Source of the DNA: Blautia hansenii DSM 20583
GTDB taxonomy: Bacteria; Bacillota; Clostridia; Lachnospirales; Lachnospiraceae
Reading direction: 5' to 3'
Assembly: GCF_002222595.2 (NCBI RefSeq)
Contig: NZ_CP022413.2
Coordinates: forward strand, 2,000,001-2,064,000
Length of the DNA stretch: 64,000 nucleotides
Part shown: piece by piece, positions 8,654 to 19,247 of the stretch
How the letters are laid out: every line of letters begins with the position of its first letter
Position numbering within the stretch: the stretch's first letter is position 1
Notes under the pieces: generated by a model
Told to the model about the DNA's origin: nothing
What the model saw: only the letters and a program-made list of their open reading frames with translations
The model's database searches: none
Position numbers and translations under genes: made by a program

Positions 8654-9231
8654 TGGAAGAAAAATTAGTATTTACTTCTCCTATTCCACCTAGCGTTAAT
8701 CATTACTTAGCATACCGCACAATTATTAAAAATGGAAAACCAATGGCTATGAGTTACAAAACGAAAGAAGCTAAGGATTACCAAAAAAATATTATAGAAC
8801 TTATCAAAAAAGAAGTTGAAAAACAAAGATGGGTAAAGTCTGATAATAAATTTCAGCATTATTATATGGATGTAGTCTTCTATTTCCCTAGAGTCGATAT
8901 GGATGCTAATAATTATTTCAAGTGTTTAGCAGATGCCATTACTGATACTGAATTAGTTTGGATAGATGATACACAGCTTTGTGAAAGAGTTATGGGAATT
9001 TATTATGACAATAAAAACCCAAGAATGGAAATTGAAATAAAACCTGTTAATTATAAAGGTATCTTTCCTAATCAAAACACTTATGAGGAATTTGTTTGTA
9101 AATGTGAAACATGTAAAAGATACAAACGTAATTGCAGTATTTTAACAAAGTCTATTGAAGGAAGAATTACGGAAGACATTGAAAACTTAGAATGTCAAAA
9201 ATATAAATCAATTGAAAAAGAGGATAAATAA
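8653..9231 (+). CDS. rusA: RusA-like Holliday junction resolvase
   Basis: The 192-residue protein has the RusA family pattern: an N-terminal PIPPSVNHYL segment, then a VDMDANNYFKCLADAI motif and WIDDTQL, which hold the acidic residues that bind metal and cut four-way junctions. RusA is usually about 120-140 residues; here about 50 extra residues at the C-terminus carry a cysteine cluster (CKCETCKRYKRNC). It would resolve branched DNA during recombination or before packaging. It lies among tail genes, away from any replication module, and is coupled to neighbours by overlap on one side and a 1-base gap on the other. Confidence 0.85.
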   Translation: MEEKLVFTSPIPPSVNHYLAYRTIIKNGKPMAMSYKTKEAKDYQKNIIELIKKEVEKQRWVKSDNKFQHYYMDVVFYFPRVDMDANNYFKCLADAITDTELVWIDDTQLCERVMGIYYDNKNPRMEIEIKPVNYKGIFPNQNTYEEFVCKCETCKRYKRNCSILTKSIEGRITEDIENLECQKYKSIEKEDK

Positions 9232-9232
9232 T

Positions 9233-9769
9233 ATGGAAAAGAAAATTACTGTAAAACAATTTATTGATACATATAATGCAGCAGCTAATAAACAGGAAGT
9301 CTTAGAAAGTGTTGTTGTGAATAAATATATTCCATTTCGTATCAAATTAGAGTGCGCCAAACTCATTGTAGAAAACCACAATTTAATTAATAAAGAAATT
9401 AAATCTGATACGGGAAAAATGTATTTAAGTTTCACTGCTTCTATTTTAAGACTATATACAAGACTTGAAGTTTCTAATACAGATACAGATTTAGATTATG
9501 ATTTACTTCAGGAACAAGGATTGGTTGATATTATTTTAAATACAATCGGAAAAGATTTGGAGGAATACAGAAAAATCTTTGCAATGTGTGAAGAGGATTT
9601 TAGAACCAACTATCTTTCTACACCTTCTTTTGTACAAAGGCAAGTTACAAGAGTTATTCATGTGCTAGAAAAATACGTACACAGTTTACAAAACTGGTTA
9701 AATAAAATAGACAACGACAAAATAAACATTCTTATTGACGAAATTCAAAAACAAAATAAAAAACAATAG
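9233..9769 (+). CDS. Tail assembly chaperone (gpG-like)
   Basis: The 178-residue protein starts at the ATG at 9233, one base after the rusA stop. It is helical throughout and ends in a basic, lysine- and glutamine-rich tail (KKQ). It lies two genes before the tape measure protein, the standard place for the chaperone pair that coats and folds the tape measure. The gene ends in AAT AAA AAA CAA TAG; slipping back one base on the A run opens the next frame without a stop. See the separate frameshift entry. Confidence 0.6.
   Translation: MEKKITVKQFIDTYNAAANKQEVLESVVVNKYIPFRIKLECAKLIVENHNLINKEIKSDTGKMYLSFTASILRLYTRLEVSNTDTDLDYDLLQEQGLVDIILNTIGKDLEEYRKIFAMCEEDFRTNYLSTPSFVQRQVTRVIHVLEKYVHSLQNWLNKIDNDKINILIDEIQKQNKKQ
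9758..9764 (+). other. Probable programmed -1 frameshift site of the tail chaperone pair
   Basis: The heptamer AAAAAAC precedes the stop of the 9233 gene by one codon. The -1 frame has a TAA at 9757-9759, just before the slip site, and is then open straight into the 9778 reading frame. This is the layout of gpG/gpGT. The site is not a canonical X XXY YYZ in register, because the As fall as AAA AAA C, so slippage of one lysine tRNA or of the polymerase is more likely. Confidence 0.5.
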
Positions 9770-9777
9770 GTGATTAT

Positions 9778-10164
9778 GTGAATTTAGACGTAGCATTAAA
9801 AAAAAGATTAGAAAAAGTTCTGGAAAAAAAAGTTAAAGAAAGAGCTGAGGAAATTTATGCTGAATGTGTTGATTTAGGAGATATGGCGATAGCTCAATTT
9901 TATGCTGCCTACTCTCCTATTCACTACAAACGTATGCATTCTTTTGACTATGTGTGTTCTCCGTTTAAACATAAGCTTTCATCTATCAAATATGAGGTTG
10001 GAATACGTGTATTAGAAGGTGTCGCTGTTGGTCATAAAGACAAGCTTGGAGATGAATATGTATTTCATGGAGTTATGGAATTGGGTATACATGGGACATC
10101 TTCAGTCGCAGTATCAACTCCTCCTATGGAAGTTATACGAGATTATTTTGCAAAATTTGACTAA
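9778..10164 (+). CDS. Tail assembly chaperone extension (gpT-like)
   Basis: The open frame has a GTG start candidate with AGGTGA only 4-5 bases ahead; no ATG is near. The 128-residue product begins with a helix (DVALKKRLEKVLEKKVKERAEE cut short here) and continues into a globular part with SPIHYKRMHSF and a GVMELGIHGTS segment. It lies in the -1 frame relative to the preceding gene and ends 17 bases before the tape measure gene. Both facts favour production as a fusion by frameshift. Independent initiation at GTG cannot be excluded. A minor tail protein is the alternative. Confidence 0.5.
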   Translation: MNLDVALKKRLEKVLEKKVKERAEEIYAECVDLGDMAIAQFYAAYSPIHYKRMHSFDYVCSPFKHKLSSIKYEVGIRVLEGVAVGHKDKLGDEYVFHGVMELGIHGTSSVAVSTPPMEVIRDYFAKFD

Positions 10165-10181
10165 TGAAAGGAAGTGATTAA

Positions 10182-12728
10182 ATGGCAGACCATATAGAAC
10201 GAGTCATAGTACAGGGTGAGGTAGAGTTAGATACTAGCGCAGCAGAAAAGAAAAAAGAAAATCTTGCCAAACCTATTAAAATCGAATTGAGTGCAAATGA
10301 TAAGGCAATTTTTAATAATATTACCAGTGCCATTAATGTGCTGCAAGTAAAAATAGACCGCTTAAATTTTAAAAATTTAGAGAAGAAACTATCTAAAAGC
10401 CTTGCTGAAAGTTCTAAAAATGGCGTAGATGAAATTAAAAATCAAGCCAAGTTGATTGACGATGCTTTCAATAAAACCTTATGGAAAAGCATGGATAAAA
10501 ATGGGAATAAGACATCTCATACTTTTGCTGGCGTCTTGAGAGATATGCGACAAGAATTAGTTTCTATGAGCACATATATAAGCAAGCTCACCAATTCTAA
10601 AGACAACGAACTTAGTCTTAAAGTAAAAATTGAAAATATCAATGATTTTACTCAAAGTATGCAGGAAGCAAAAGGTCGGATAGAAACATTTCAAGATGTA
10701 TTAGATCAGTTAGATAACAATTCTGTTTTTTCTTTACTCAATGAGCAAATTAAGGATATCACTTCTTCCATACAAATTCTCACCAACAATTTTAAAGAAT
10801 TAAATACAGCCGCTGAGAAATATGCTAACCTACCGGATAAAGTTCCGAAGCGTAAAAAAGTATCTTCTGACAAAACCATTGGTCAAATATATGAAGAAAA
10901 AAGGAAAGAAGAAGAAAAGAGAATTGCTGCTGAGAAGAAAGCTTTAGAAAAGCTACAAAATGAAGAAGATAAAAAAGCAGCAAAGATTCAAAAACAAAAA
11001 GACTCACAAACTTCTGTTAATTATGTTGACATGGCAATTGCCAGAAGAGAAAAAGAAGCCAGAGATTTTGCCAAAAGATTAAAAAATGATATGTCTGAAA
11101 GATATGATATCAGCAAAACTTTAGACAAATTCCAAAAATGGGATGACAAAATAAAGTCCTATAATGAGTTAGGAAGTAAGTTTGAAGGTGCTACTGCATA
11201 TCAGAAAATCCTTCCTGTACTAGAAAAAGTCAAAAATGCTTTTTCAGACATTAACTCAGAGATTGCAAAAGGTGATAATGCTGATTTTTCTAAAATAGAA
11301 CAACAGATGAATGAAATTGCTTCATCGGTTAAAAAGGTTGATACAGCTTTTGAAGGGTTACAAAAACCAGCAGGTAATTTAGGTAAAATTGCTTCTAATG
11401 ATACTTTAAGTTGGTTAGAAAAAAATACCAAAGCATTAAAAAAATATGGTGAAGAGTTAAAAGAAATTGCTACTTTGCAAGCAAAAGCAACTACTAAGGG
11501 AGAATTAGACTCCTTAACAGGAAGACGTAACGAATTAGTTTCTTCTGCTAAACGAGAAGGTTTAGTTGGGAAAAACTGGACAGACTCTTTTAAAAAGAGT
11601 TTGGGTAGTCTTTCTCAAATATTTGGTTCATTTTCTTTATTAAATCGAGCTGATGATATTGCTCATGAAATGATTGGTACAATTCATGAAGTAGACGATG
11701 CTTTAACTGATTTACAAATGGCTACAAGTGTTTCAGATAAAGAAGCGCAATCCTTAATGGAAACTTATAGCCAAATGGGTAAAGAATTAAAGGCTACTGG
11801 AGTTGATGTCGCTAAGTCAAATACTGAGTGGCTCAAACAAGGCAAAAGCTTAAAAGAAGCTGAAACCTTAACAACTGACTCTATTATTCTCTCTAAAGTT
11901 GGCGATTTATCCTCTGAGGAAAGTACAAAATATCTTACTTCTGCAATGAAAGGCTTTAAGGTAGAAGCCAAAGATGCTTTGAATATTGTAGATCAGTTAT
12001 CTGCTGTAGATATGGCATCTGCTACTGATGTAGGCGGTTTAGCGGAAGCAATGTCAAAAACAGCAGTTACCGCACAGGATGCCGGTATTGAAATGCAACG
12101 TTTAATTGGTTACATAGCTACTGTTGGTGAAACCACTCAGGCTGATATGGGTTCTGTTGGTAACGCATTTAAAACAATCTTTACCAGAATGTCTGATATT
12201 AAAGCAGGAAAGTTTAAATTGATTGATGAGGATGGTACAACAGAAACTCTTTCTGATGTAGAGCAAACTTTATCAAATGTAGGTATAGATTTAAGAAAAA
12301 CTGTAACAGAATATAACGATTATGGCGATGTTTTAGACAACTTGGCATCTAAGTGGGATAATCTGTCTCAATTACAACAAAATGCTTTAGCAAAAGCCTT
12401 TGCTGGAACAAGACAAGCGGAAGTATTTAGAACCCTTATGGCAAATTATGACAGTGCCAAGAAGTATATGCAAACAGCTAATGAAAGCGAAGGATATGCT
12501 ACTGAAAAATTTGAAGCTTATCAAAATTCACTTTCAGGTGCAATTGAAGGGTTTAAAAATTCATTTCAAACATTATCTAACACAGTTGTCGGTTCAGATT
12601 TCTTAAAAGGAATTGTAAATGCTGGTACAACAACTCTCAATATTTTAGATAGTATAATTGAAAGATTTCATACAATCCCCTCCTTATTAGGAGCATTCGG
12701 TATTTTTCAAGGCTTTCAAGGCGGTGGT
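10182..12728 (+). CDS. Tape measure protein, exon 1 (residues 1-849)
   Basis: The gene starts at an ATG with AAAGGAAGTGA upstream. The exon encodes long coiled coils (KKALEKLQNEEDKKAAKIQK region near 250-280), then the conserved tape measure core at about 480-800 (EVDDALTDLQMATSVS, GLAEAMSKTAVTAQDAG, FAGTRQAEVFRTLM). These match the phage tail tape measure TP901 family, which sets tail length and spans the tube. The exon ends exactly after a GGT glycine codon, in FQGGG. Reading past 12728 gives only a short nonsense tail to a stop at 12764. Confidence 0.93.
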
Positions 12729-13222
12729 TGGAGTTCACAGAAAATCGTCTGTGTATCTCTATAGATAACCTAAGCCACCGAGGAGTTTAATGGCGACATG
12801 TACGAGCTATTATATAGCAAGGACTCCTGTAGTTAAATGCTGGAAAATGGTTTGTTGATAATACAACAAGCTACCTTTTAATGATTAAGGTACGGGAAAC
12901 TTCCTTTATAAATATCTACCAAACTATAGTAGAAATATTATATGTGGCAAATGTGAAAGCACGAGGTATGGTAACAACGATATTTATGGAATAATCCGCA
13001 GCAGACAGTCCGTATGGGACTATGCTCAACGAGCAGTGACAGCAAGTGGTGTTTTTACATTACTAAGGTGTGCTCTAACGATAGGTTGTGTATAACCGAA
13101 AATCATTCATATAAATCCATCTTATATGTATACACATGTTTTGACGTAGTACAAGCGTTGATGGAATGTACAAATTTTGTAAAAAAATAACGATATTTTT
13201 TTGTTTATCTCTCGCTCACCTG

Positions 13223-13231
13223 TGCTATAAT
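13223..13231 (+). promoter_or_regulatory. Extended -10 promoter for the intron cassette genes
   Basis: TGCTATAAT is a full extended -10 element; a weak TTGTTT lies 19 bases upstream. It is followed within 30 bases by the ribosome site and ATG of the 13259 gene. A promoter inside the intron means the genes can be expressed without tail-operon transcription. Confidence 0.65.
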
Positions 13232-13258
13232 ATAAGAAAAAGTTCAGGAGGAATTATT

Positions 13259-13495
13259 ATGGCAAGAGGTAAACGATTAACAGGAATTGATTTGTTAGAA
13301 AAGAAAATTTCAGATTTAAATGAAAAAATTGATAGTCATGAAACAATTATTTATAATTTGAAAGAACAGAAATCTAAATTAGAAGAAGAAATGAAAAAGA
13401 TTAAATTGGAAGAATTGTCTTCTATTATAGAAGAAAAAGGATTAAGTATTGAGGAAGTTAAGAAACTGATTGATAATCAGGGTTCTGAAAGATAG
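13259..13495 (+). CDS. Small coiled-coil protein inside the tape measure intron
   Basis: The 78-residue protein has a near-perfect ribosome site (AGGAGGAATTATT). Residues 10-50 are a continuous heptad-like coiled coil (ISDLNEKIDSHE, then LKEQKSKLEEEMKK), followed by a short helix-turn-helix-like end (IIEEKGLSIEEVKKLI). It is not a homing endonuclease. Small coiled-coil proteins of this look occur on mobile elements, and the helix pair at the C-terminus resembles a nucleoid-protein tail, but I cannot name a family. The frame could extend upstream to 13166 but only the ATG at 13259 has a ribosome site. Confidence 0.65.
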   Translation: MARGKRLTGIDLLEKKISDLNEKIDSHETIIYNLKEQKSKLEEEMKKIKLEELSSIIEEKGLSIEEVKKLIDNQGSER

Positions 13496-13582
13496 TAAAT
13501 AAATAAGAAATATCAACCCTCATTCTATACTTATAAAGATACAATTGGAAAGAATTTTATTAATAAATCAGGAGGAAAAAGG

Positions 13583-13735
13583 ATGGCAGTTTTAGCGAAA
13601 CCAAGTAAAACTCAAATCGTTGTAGATGCGAAATCATCCAAAGATTTTATAGAACGTTTTAATAAGAATACAATTACTCCAAAAATGTTAGAGTCTTGTG
13701 CAAAAGCTGAACGCCTTTTTAAGCGTATCAAGTAA
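13583..13735 (+). CDS. 50-residue unknown protein inside the tape measure intron
   Basis: A short ORF runs from an ATG with GGAGGAAAAAGG just upstream to TAA at 13733-13735. It is basic and predicted helical (KDFIERFNKNTITPKMLESC). The strong ribosome site and the position behind the coiled-coil gene under the same promoter argue that it is real. The function is unknown. Confidence 0.6.
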   Translation: MAVLAKPSKTQIVVDAKSSKDFIERFNKNTITPKMLESCAKAERLFKRIK

Positions 13736-13780
13736 AGTTGTAAATATCTTTTCAGATGTTATCTATTATGAGGAGAATAT

Positions 13781-13818
13781 AAGAAGCAGAAAGAGTATTA
13801 CTCTCCTGCTTCTTTTTT
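13781..13818 (+). terminator. Terminator between convergent intron genes
   Basis: AAGAAGCAG pairs with CTGCTTCTT, with an inner AGAG/CTCT stem, followed by TTTTTT on the plus strand. On the minus strand the exit sequence is also T-rich, so it can serve both the 13583 gene and the convergent zinc-ribbon gene. Confidence 0.85.
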
Positions 13819-13825
13819 AATCGTA

Positions 13826-14287
13826 TTATTTTTTCACGACATGACCACAATCATTACATACCATATCGACCTTATTGGTCATAAAACCTGTAATAAAACT
13901 CCATTTCCTACGGACAGGCGTAAAATTAGTGCCAGCGCATTTAGGACAGATTAGTTGATGTGATTGAGATTGAGCGGCTTCTTCATTGCGTTTTTTCTCC
14001 CAATTATCTTTTTGAAGCTGTATTTGAAATTCAATGTCTTCTCTTCTATTCCATGCTTCTTTATCGTAGTATGGATTGTCTGGAGAAAGAACATATCGTT
14101 TACGAAGCATTTCTTCCCATTCTCTCTTTTGTTCTTTATCCATTTCTAAACGTATTTTAAACGTATAATTAGTTAAAATAAGTTTATCCCATTCCAAGTC
14201 GCAGGTGTTACATTCGTCACTTCTACGTGCGGTAATAATAGAACCACATTTAGGACATATGCGAATTGGTCTATCGTCTTCAATCAT
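13826..14287 (-). CDS. Double zinc-ribbon protein encoded antisense inside the tape measure intron
   Basis: The 153-residue protein has one four-cysteine ribbon at each end: CPKCG with CNTC at residues 11-29, and CPKC with CNDCG near 117-150. Between them is a charged, helical linker rich in glutamate and arginine. It has GGGAGGAAAATAC before its ATG and its own promoter (14317-14345). Such paired ribbons occur in nucleic-acid-binding or membrane-associated bacterial proteins. No nuclease motif is visible. It runs against the direction of the phage operon, which argues for expression in the lysogen. Confidence 0.75.
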   Translation of the reverse strand: MIEDDRPIRICPKCGSIITARRSDECNTCDLEWDKLILTNYTFKIRLEMDKEQKREWEEMLRKRYVLSPDNPYYDKEAWNRREDIEFQIQLQKDNWEKKRNEEAAQSQSHQLICPKCAGTNFTPVRRKWSFITGFMTNKVDMVCNDCGHVVKK

Positions 14288-14316
14288 GTATTTTCCTCCC
14301 TCTATTCATATACATT

Positions 14317-14345
14317 ATTATACTCTCAAAACAAGTATAAATCAA
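14317..14345 (-). promoter_or_regulatory. Promoter of the zinc-ribbon gene
   Basis: On the minus strand TTGATT and TATAAT are separated by exactly 17 bases, about 30 bases upstream of the ATG. The element ends just 10 bases short of the intron-exon joint. Confidence 0.8.
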
Positions 14346-14355
14346 CCATTCGTTG

Positions 14356-17300
14356 TTAGGTAATCGCTATCTCGATTTTGTTAATAAGAGCAAAGGTGGA
14401 AAATACACTTCGGCAAGCAAAGCAGATATTGAACGATACGATGAAATTATAAGCGACTTCCAAAACAATAAATTTAAACGTGGTTCAAGTTTTGACGTTA
14501 AAAAATGGGCAGATGGTTTTGGTGGACTAAGCTCTGACGTTGTAGACTTCTTATCCAATGTTCAAGATGGAGATGATATTCTTGAAGGTCTTGCTAACTC
14601 TATGGGAAAGACGACAAAAGCTATATCATCTTCTGGAGAAGAAATTCAATTAACAGGAAATAAATTTAAAGACTTCTTTACTAAAACAAAATCTTCCTTT
14701 GGTACATTTGGTAAGGTTGTCGGCAACGGCTTAAAAGGCTTTGGTAAAGCATTATTAGGCAGTGGACTTAATGTACTTCTCAATGCTGGTATTGGAGCAG
14801 CATTATCATTAGCCTTTAAACTCTACGATACTGTAGCTCATGCACAGGATAATGTCATAGAAAAAGGCAAAGAAGCTTCCGCTGCAATTAAATCAAATTA
14901 TGATGCTATAAGTAATAGCAATCAATGGAAAACTTCCAACTTAGAGCGTTTCACTGAATTGGCTAAAGGTGTTAATGAGTCAGGACTTAATATGTCTTTA
15001 AGCTCTGATGAATTTGCAGAATACCAATCTCTCGCTTCGAGTTTAGCTGATACGCTTCCTAATTTAGTTGTTGGATTTAATAGCTTGGGTCAACCAATTA
15101 TAAAAGCTGCTACGGATATGGAACAGCTCAATCAGGCTTTTAGAGATAACGATGTTGAAAAATATCAAGAGAATATTAGCAAGGCTTCTGATGTAATCAA
15201 AGGTTTCAAAACTCAGTATGATGAGAGAGGTTCATTATTTAAAGATACTGGTGCAAAGCAAAAGCAAGACATCTATAAATATATTCTTGACAGTTATAAA
15301 AACCTTGATGTTGAAAATTTAGAGTCTTGGAATAGAAGTATAATGGACGGACTAAGTGAAAAAGGGTACAACCTTTTTGAAATTGATGATGCGCTAGGAG
15401 AAATAGGTGTCAAGAAAATTGATGATAAAAGCATTGCAAAGGGCATCGACAAAATATCAGAACCTTATCAGAAAGGACAGACTGAGCTTGAGCAATATGC
15501 TTCTTCTGTAAAAGAAACACTACCTAGTTTCTTTATGATTTCAGATGAGTATGCAAAGCTTGTAGAAAAATCTCCTGCAATAGATACTTTTATTCAGTCT
15601 ATTACAAGCGGATTAAGTTCAGACTATGTTAATGAAAATTTCCCTACCACTGAAAGCATTGAACAATGGACTTCTTCTATTACTTCTGCTTTAGGAAATA
15701 AAAAAGTTCAAACTTCAATCGAGGACTTATTCCAGTTAAATAAAGACAAGGATAAAATGTCTTTCAAGGAATATGAACAGGGTGTAAATTCATTGGTCGA
15801 TACTATTTCTGGTTCAATGCCGGGAATTACATCTGATATGATGAAAGCAAGCCTTGGTATTGATAGAGAGCTTGAAAACATGGCAGCTCATTACTCTAAA
15901 GTCTCCGCAAAAGTTGGAAAAGAATTCGCTGACAATCTTTCAGGAGCAGATTTAGAATTAGCTTCTGATATTATATCTGAGAAAGATGTAAGAAATGCTG
16001 AAGAACTAAAACGAGCAATGATTGAAACAAAACAAGCTGCTCAAGACATCAATGCAAACCCTATTTTCGACTCTATCAAAATGGCGGATGAAAATAGAAA
16101 CAAGGGTGACGACTATTTAGATGCTCTGAAATATATTGAAGAAGCCAAGGAAATGTACGATAAAGGTCTTATTGGTACGGATGACTTCAAAGCAAGAGCA
16201 AAATACTTATCTCCTACTGGTGCGGAAGACCCAGCTAACTTTATAGAAAACTACTCTAAGGCTACAAGATACCTTACAGAAGACAGCACTGGCGTACAGA
16301 ATTTCTTAAATGACCTTGAGAAAAAAGGTTATGCTACATTTGAAACACTTTCAGATGGTACAAAACAGTGGAGTTATAACATATCTGATTTAGAAAGTGC
16401 CGCAGAGAATATGGGAATGGGATTTGAGTTCTTCATGGATATGTTCGGTAGACTCGAAGACTATGGGTTCTCTAATAATTTCTTCTCCACACAAGAAGAA
16501 GGAATAGAAAAAATCTCAGAAAAAACAGCTCAACTGGCAAAGGCTAAAAAAGAATTAGCTGAGATGGAAACCACAGGTCAGTACACTACCACTGACGAAA
16601 ATGGAAACCAAGTCCAAACAGAAGCTAATCAGACCGCTATTGATGCAAAAAAGGCAGAAATAGCTGGACTAGAAAATGATTTAAATGAACTGCAAAATAA
16701 TCTTGAAGCAGTCACTCAGAGTAATATAGACCGTATCAATGAACAGATTATAGAAACAAAGGAACAATACAAGTCTTTAAAAGAAGAAAGAGACAAAATT
16801 CTTGCTGAAAATAGATACGGTGAAAATACAGATGAGGTTGTTGCAGCTTTAGACGAGCAATTAAAAGGATTGGCTCAAGAGGGATACTTTGAAATTGACG
16901 GTGAAATGAACATTGTCAATGAAGATGAGGTCAGAGAAGAAATCGAGTCTGAGCCTATCGAAATAAATGCAGAAGGTAACTTTGAAGAATTTAAAGGACA
17001 GGCAAAAGACTCGGTAGACATAGTTCAAAAATTGCTTAATGAAAACAGTCAGGGCGTTCCTATTAAAATAAACTTAGACTCTGACAGTGTATTTGATATT
17101 GATACGCAAATTGCTGGTATTATGTCTTCATTAGATAAATTGAGGAATGAAGACGGCACAATAAACATTGAAGCTGAAGGTGCTCAAGATGTGATAAATG
17201 TATTATTAGCATTGATTGCTAAAAAACAGGAATTAAATGAGCCTGTGATAATGACGGCAGATACAAGCAATGTTGATGCAAACGTATCATCTGTAATTGG

Positions 17301-18862
17301 AAAGCTGCAAGAATTTCAAAATGCCTATAACGAACTTGAAAGATTGAATACCTTAAAATCTGCTGGTGTCGATGTAGATACTTCAGCAGCTCAGGAAAAA
17401 CTTAATGGACTTGCTTCTGAAATTAGCAGTTTTGATGGTAAACAAGCAGAAATTTTGGCAACACTGAATGTTGACCCAACTTCTATTGAGAGTATAAAAT
17501 CAACAATATCAAGCATTGGAGCAAGCGACTTAGCAAATGTAGGTGTAACCGTTGAGGCTAAGACAGAAGGTAAAACAGATGTAGAGGCTTTATCTAGTGC
17601 CATAGAAAAAGTTCAAGGTAAAACAGTAAGTGTTTCAGCTTCCGTAAGTGGCACAAGCTCTGTTCGAGATTTATCTAATGCTATATCAGGATTAAAAAAC
17701 AAAACTGTTACTGTCACTACAAAACGTGTAGAAGAAAAAGCCTCTAAAGCATCAGGTACAATGCTCTCTCCTGCTCATGCAGAAGGTACATCAAATTCTA
17801 TATCGGCTTATGCTGGCGGAAATGTTGCAATTCAAAAAGACGAAAAAGCATTGGTCAATGAATTAAAGAAGCCAGAAAGTATAGTACGTGATGGGGTTTG
17901 GAGTATTATACCCGGTGGTGCTCATATTGAGCAACTAAAAAAAGGCGACATTATATTTAATGGAGAACAAACAGAACAGCTATTAAAACACGGGAAAATC
18001 GCAGGTCATGGAAAAGCTTATGCTAATGGCACTGTTCCCGATGGTTCTATTGCTTCAACCTTAGCAAGTGCTTATGCAGGTGGTTCTGGTGGAGGTTCTT
18101 TCCAAGGTGGAGCTGCAACTGGCACAGATAAAAAGAAGCCTTCTTCAAGCAATTCTAACTCCAGCTCTAATAAAAAATCATCTAATAAAAAATCATCCAA
18201 CTCCTCCTCTTCTACTGACGATGCAAAAGAATTTGAGGAAGCTTTAGATTGGATTGAAATCAAGATTGACCGCTTAGAGCGTAAAATCAAAAGCTTAGAT
18301 AGAATTGCTGGAAGTGCATTTGAAACCTATGCTACAAGAAGTAAGGCTCTGGCTGAACAAATGGGCGAAGTTTCAAATGAAATTACGGTTCAACAGCAAG
18401 CCTATGAGCGTTATTTGCAACAGGCAAATTCTATCTCATTATCTGATGATTACAAGACTCAGGTAAAAAATGGTACAATTGATATTTCTACAATTACAGA
18501 TGAAGATTTAAAGAAAAACATTGATGATTATAAACAGTGGTATGAAAAAGCCCTCGATTGCAAAGATGCGGTTGAGGAATTAACTGAGTCTGTAAAAGAA
18601 TTATATCAACAGGCGTTTGACAATATTGTTGAGGAATTTGACAATTACATCAGTCTGATTGAACACAATAAGAATATCATAGATGGCTATATCGAGCAGG
18701 ATGAAAATGCTGGATATTTGGTCAGTACAAAATACTATGACTCTCTTATTGCATTAGAAAATCAAACATTAAATCAACTTACGGAAGAAAGAGATCGTTT
18801 AATTGCTTCTTTAAATGAAGCTGTTTCAAGCGGAAATGTTAAAGAATATTCTGATGCGTGGT
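14356..18862 (+). CDS. Tape measure protein, exon 2
   Basis: The exon begins TTAGGTAAT directly after the intron's last G, so the joint reads FQGGG-LGNRYLDF. It encodes about 1,502 residues: a hydrophobic segment near its start (LLNAGIGAALSLAFKLYD), long alternating helices, threonine/valine repeats, an IIPGGAHIEQLKKGDIIFNG segment conserved in Clostridia tape measures, a serine-asparagine linker, and more coiled coil. It ends inside a phenylalanine codon (DAWF). Past 18862 the reading frame runs into intron sequence and stops at 18969. Confidence 0.92.
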
Positions 18863-19185
18863 TTAAAATCAAGCCACGTAATCTATTTTATTGCGGGAAA
18901 ATCCCCATAACCCTAATATGCTACAACGTAACTGGAAACAGTAAGCGTGAATGCGGTATGTGTTTATAACACGACAGTCAAAAGATAGAAACCATAAAAA
19001 ATATTAGGCTAGGGACAACCGAGTGTGCAAGTCACTCAGACGCAGCGAACTACCTAAATCATACATGACATGGTAGACGTTCAACGACTAACCCTTTATG
19101 GGTGGCGAAAGCCTTAATGTAGGAACACAAGCGATTGGTGTTTCGAAAAATATAGACTATCTATTTCATTTTACACAATTTTTCA

Positions 19186-19214
19186 TTGCTCATAACACAA
19201 TTATTTGGTATAAT
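19186..19214 (+). promoter_or_regulatory. Promoter of the intron ORF
   Basis: TTGCTC and TATAAT are separated by exactly 17 bases. The ATG of the 19248 gene, with AGGAGGTAATT before it, follows 33 bases later. Confidence 0.75.
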
Positions 19215-19247
19215 ATAACAAATAATTTTTAGGAGGTAATTCCGGTA

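Larger units (their letters stand above)
12729..14355 (+). ncRNA. Group I intron 1 of the tape measure gene, carrying a three-gene cassette
   Basis: The exon ends in GGTGGT, which pairs with GCCACC (about 12774) as P1 with the splice-site U.G pair. The six bases before that guide (ACCTAA) pair with the first six of the next exon (TTAGGT) as P10. The intron ends in G at 14355. Core elements: P (AATGCTGGAAAA, about 12836), Q (AATCCGCAGCAGAC, about 12993), R (GCTCAACGAGCA, 13024-13035) and S (AAGGTGTGCTC, 13065-13075); R and S form P7 with GAGCA/TGCTC instead of the GACTA/TAGTC of the other two introns. No homing endonuclease is present. Positions 13165-14330 hold two plus-strand and one minus-strand gene with their own promoters. 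Confidence 0.88.

Noticed and set aside
13960..14160. Plus-strand ORFs of 61-66 residues opposite the zinc-ribbon gene
   Set aside because: They are shadows of the minus-strand gene, which has a promoter, ribosome site and cysteine motifs.
14353..14355. TTG at 14353 and ATG at 19806 and 2975 as true gene starts
   Set aside because: All lie in or just after group I intron 3' splice sites and lack ribosome sites; the exons join in frame.
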